Shown: positions 62,734 to 64,000 of the stretch, in pieces | Layout: the number at the start of each line of letters is the position of its first letter | Position numbering within the stretch: the stretch's first letter is position 1 | Assembly: GCA_963837655.1 (NCBI GenBank) | Contig: CAWIOK010000021.1 | Location: 372,001-436,000 of the forward strand | Origin: CAVVSD01 sp963837655 | GTDB lineage: Bacteria; Actinomycetota; Thermoleophilia; Solirubrobacterales; Solirubrobacteraceae | Reading direction: 5' to 3' | Length of the DNA stretch: 64,000 bases | Notes under the pieces: model-generated | What the model was told of the DNA's origin: nothing | The model's input: the letters and a program-made list of their open reading frames with translations, nothing else | Databases searched by the model: none | Program-made: the position numbers and the translations under genes

Positions 62734-63054
62734 GACGGGATGCGGCGCGCGCGAGGGGAGGACGCAGTCGGCGTGGTGTGCGTCAGCACACGAGTCCGGC
62801 GAGGACGATGCCTGGCGGGATGCGGTGCTCGTCAAGGACTGACGGGATGCGGCGCGTGCGAGGGGAGGACGCAGTCGGCGTGGTGTGCGTCAGCACACGA
62901 GTCCGGCGAGGACGATGCCTGGCGGGATGCGGTGCTCGTCGAGGACTGACGGGATGCGGCGCGTGCGAGGGGAGGACGCAGTCGGCGTGGTGTGCGTCAG
63001 CACACGAGTCCGGCGAGGACGATGCCTCGCGGGATGCCGCGCCCGTCAGGCCTT
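62734..63054. repeat. Three tandem copies of a 107-bp repeat
   Basis: Copies begin with GACGGGATGCGGCGC at 62734, 62841 and 62948. Copies 1 and 2 are almost identical; copy 3 diverges in its last 30 bases, where it overlaps the last codons of purF (stop at 63046). Since 107 is not a multiple of three the unit is not a coding repeat, although frames stay open across it. Each copy carries the hairpin GTGTGC/GCACAC with loop GTCA (first at 62776-62791). It may have arisen from the purF 3' end and act as a repeated terminator. Confidence 0.8.
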
Positions 63055-64000
63055 GACGAGCGGGAGCTCGAGGGCGTACTTCGAGTTCGCCGTATCGCCG
63101 TCGCCCAGCGGGTAGCGCCCGGTGAAGCACGCGTCGCAGTGACTGTCGGCCGTGACGCCGATCGCCTCGTAGACGCCCTCCATCGAGAGGTACGCGAGCG
63201 TGTCGCAGTTCAGCTCGCGGGCGATCTCGTCGACCTCGCGGCCGTGCGCGATCATCTCCTCACGCGTCGACATGTCCACGCCGTAGTGGCAGGGGTGTCG
63301 GATCGGCGGCGCCGAGATGCGCATGTGCACCTCGCGCGCGCCCGCGTCGCGCAGCATCTGCACGATCTGGCGGGTCGTGTTGCCACGCACGATTGAGTCG
63401 TCGACGACGACGAGCGACTTGCCCGCGATGATCTCCGGCAGCGGGTTGAACTTCAGCCGCAGGCCGTGCTTGCGCAGCTCTTGGCCGGGCTGGATGAACG
63501 TGCGGGCGACGTAGCGGTTCTTGATGAGGCCGTCGTCCTGCGGCAGACCGCTCGCACGCGCGAACCCGCGCGCCGCGGGCGTCCCCGAGTCGGGGACCGG
63601 GATGACGAGCTCGGCGCCCGGAGCGGGCGCCTCGCGGGCGAGGATCTCGCCCATCCGGCCGCGCGCTGCCTGCAGCACGGTCCCGCCCATGCGCGAGTCC
63701 GGTCGTGCGAAGTAGATGTACTCGAAGACGCAGAACGCCTCGCGCTCGCTCTGCACCGCCTGACGCGTCTGCAGCCCGCGGTCGGTGATCGAGATGAGCT
63801 CGCCGGGGCGCACGTCGCGCAGCAGCTCGGCCCCGATGATGTCGAACGCGCAGGACTCGCTCGCAACGCAGTAGCGGTTGCCGAGCCGGCCCAGCACGAG
63901 CGGGCGCAGGCCGTGCGGATCGCGGAAGGCGAGCACGCGGTCCTTCGTCATGATCACCGTCGAGTACGCCCCCTCGAGCCGCCCCATGATGTCAGCGACG
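63046..64000 (-). CDS. purF: Amidophosphoribosyltransferase (partial, C-terminal part)
   Basis: The visible 317 codons include GAYSTVIMTKDRVLAFRDPH, GLRPLVLGRLGNRYCVASES, the sequence VIPVPDSGTPAARGFA, KNRYVARTFIQPGQELRKHG and the PRPP-binding loop LVVVDDSIVRGNTTRQI. The end ACFTGRYPLGDG is typical. PurF transfers ammonia from glutamine to PRPP in the first step of purine synthesis. The N-terminal glutaminase Cys lies beyond the window edge. The open frame continues to position 64000. Confidence 0.95.
   Translation of the reverse strand, partial: VADIMGRLEGAYSTVIMTKDRVLAFRDPHGLRPLVLGRLGNRYCVASESCAFDIIGAELLRDVRPGELISITDRGLQTRQAVQSEREAFCVFEYIYFARPDSRMGGTVLQAARGRMGEILAREAPAPGAELVIPVPDSGTPAARGFARASGLPQDDGLIKNRYVARTFIQPGQELRKHGLRLKFNPLPEIIAGKSLVVVDDSIVRGNTTRQIVQMLRDAGAREVHMRISAPPIRHPCHYGVDMSTREEMIAHGREVDEIARELNCDTLAYLSMEGVYEAIGVTADSHCDACFTGRYPLGDGDTANSKYALELPLVKA

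Noticed and set aside
62734..63054. CRISPR array
   Set aside because: The three 107-bp units are contiguous and almost identical, without unique spacers, and no cas gene is near.
62740..63115. Several overlapping open frames across the 107-bp repeats, rich in Cys and Arg
   Set aside because: The period is not a multiple of three, so each copy is read in a different frame. They are by-products of the repeat.

Overview
The window is very GC-rich, gene-dense actinobacterial chromosome. Codon third positions are almost always G or C, GTG starts are frequent, and start/stop overlaps of the ATGA, GTGA or TAATG type are common. The gene content (NAD kinase, ANTAR regulators, DUF6325/SHOCT pairs, a discrete FabD-FabH-ACP-FabF operon with an InhA-like FabI, a DsbA-VKOR pair) points to class Thermoleophilia, most likely Solirubrobacterales. 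This is inference from family content; there is no rRNA or other taxonomic marker in the window.

Layout. 0-2.6 kb: start of an EfeM/EfeO iron-uptake lipoprotein, a STAS protein, and an exported-thiol operon (cupredoxin-like protein, DsbA-like oxidoreductase, VKOR). 2.7-7.7 kb: a giant AAA-type signalling ATPase translationally abutting a cholesterol-oxidase-like GMC enzyme. 8-12.2 kb: an enolase-superfamily enzyme and a NarL-type two-component system with a second, degenerate kinase. 12.5-23.7 kb: cupin, secreted proteins, an alpha/beta hydrolase, a cyclase/LuxR pair, a PI-PLC-X membrane protein, a frameshifted nitrilase, a phosphoribosyltransferase and a monooxygenase-hydrolase fusion. 23.7-26.5 kb: stress-type genes, some decayed (alcohol dehydrogenase and Usp remnants), around an ANTAR regulator. 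26.5-42.3 kb: tRNA-Asp, more two-component and LuxR regulators, NAD kinase, glutamate decarboxylase, AI-2E-family permease and a holin/phosphodiesterase fusion.

42.9-47.6 kb is a block of five consecutive minus-strand genes (intradiol dioxygenase, glucose-6-phosphate dehydrogenase, SMP-30 lactonase, CoA-disulfide reductase/rhodanese, GH15) that are all broken by frameshifts, a stop codon or truncation. 48-50 kb carries three tRNAs (Val, Glu, Lys), an atypical SDR and a helix-turn-helix gene whose start lies in a perfect LexA-type palindrome. 50-55.8 kb is the fatty-acid synthesis locus fabD-fabH-acpP-fabF, preceded by two copies of a 30-bp dyad that may be its operator, followed by a TetR regulator with a membrane partner and a convergent fabI. 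55.8-64 kb holds a helicase, purH, purN, recQ, a RibD-like reductase, a three-copy 107-bp tandem repeat and the 3' part of purF.

The strongest leads are the LexA-type box, the FAS operator repeats, the monooxygenase fused to a hydrolase with a Cys in place of the nucleophilic Ser, the degenerate kinase beside an intact kinase, the duplicated DUF6325 plus small-partner loci, and the clustered gene decay, which could also reflect local sequence error.
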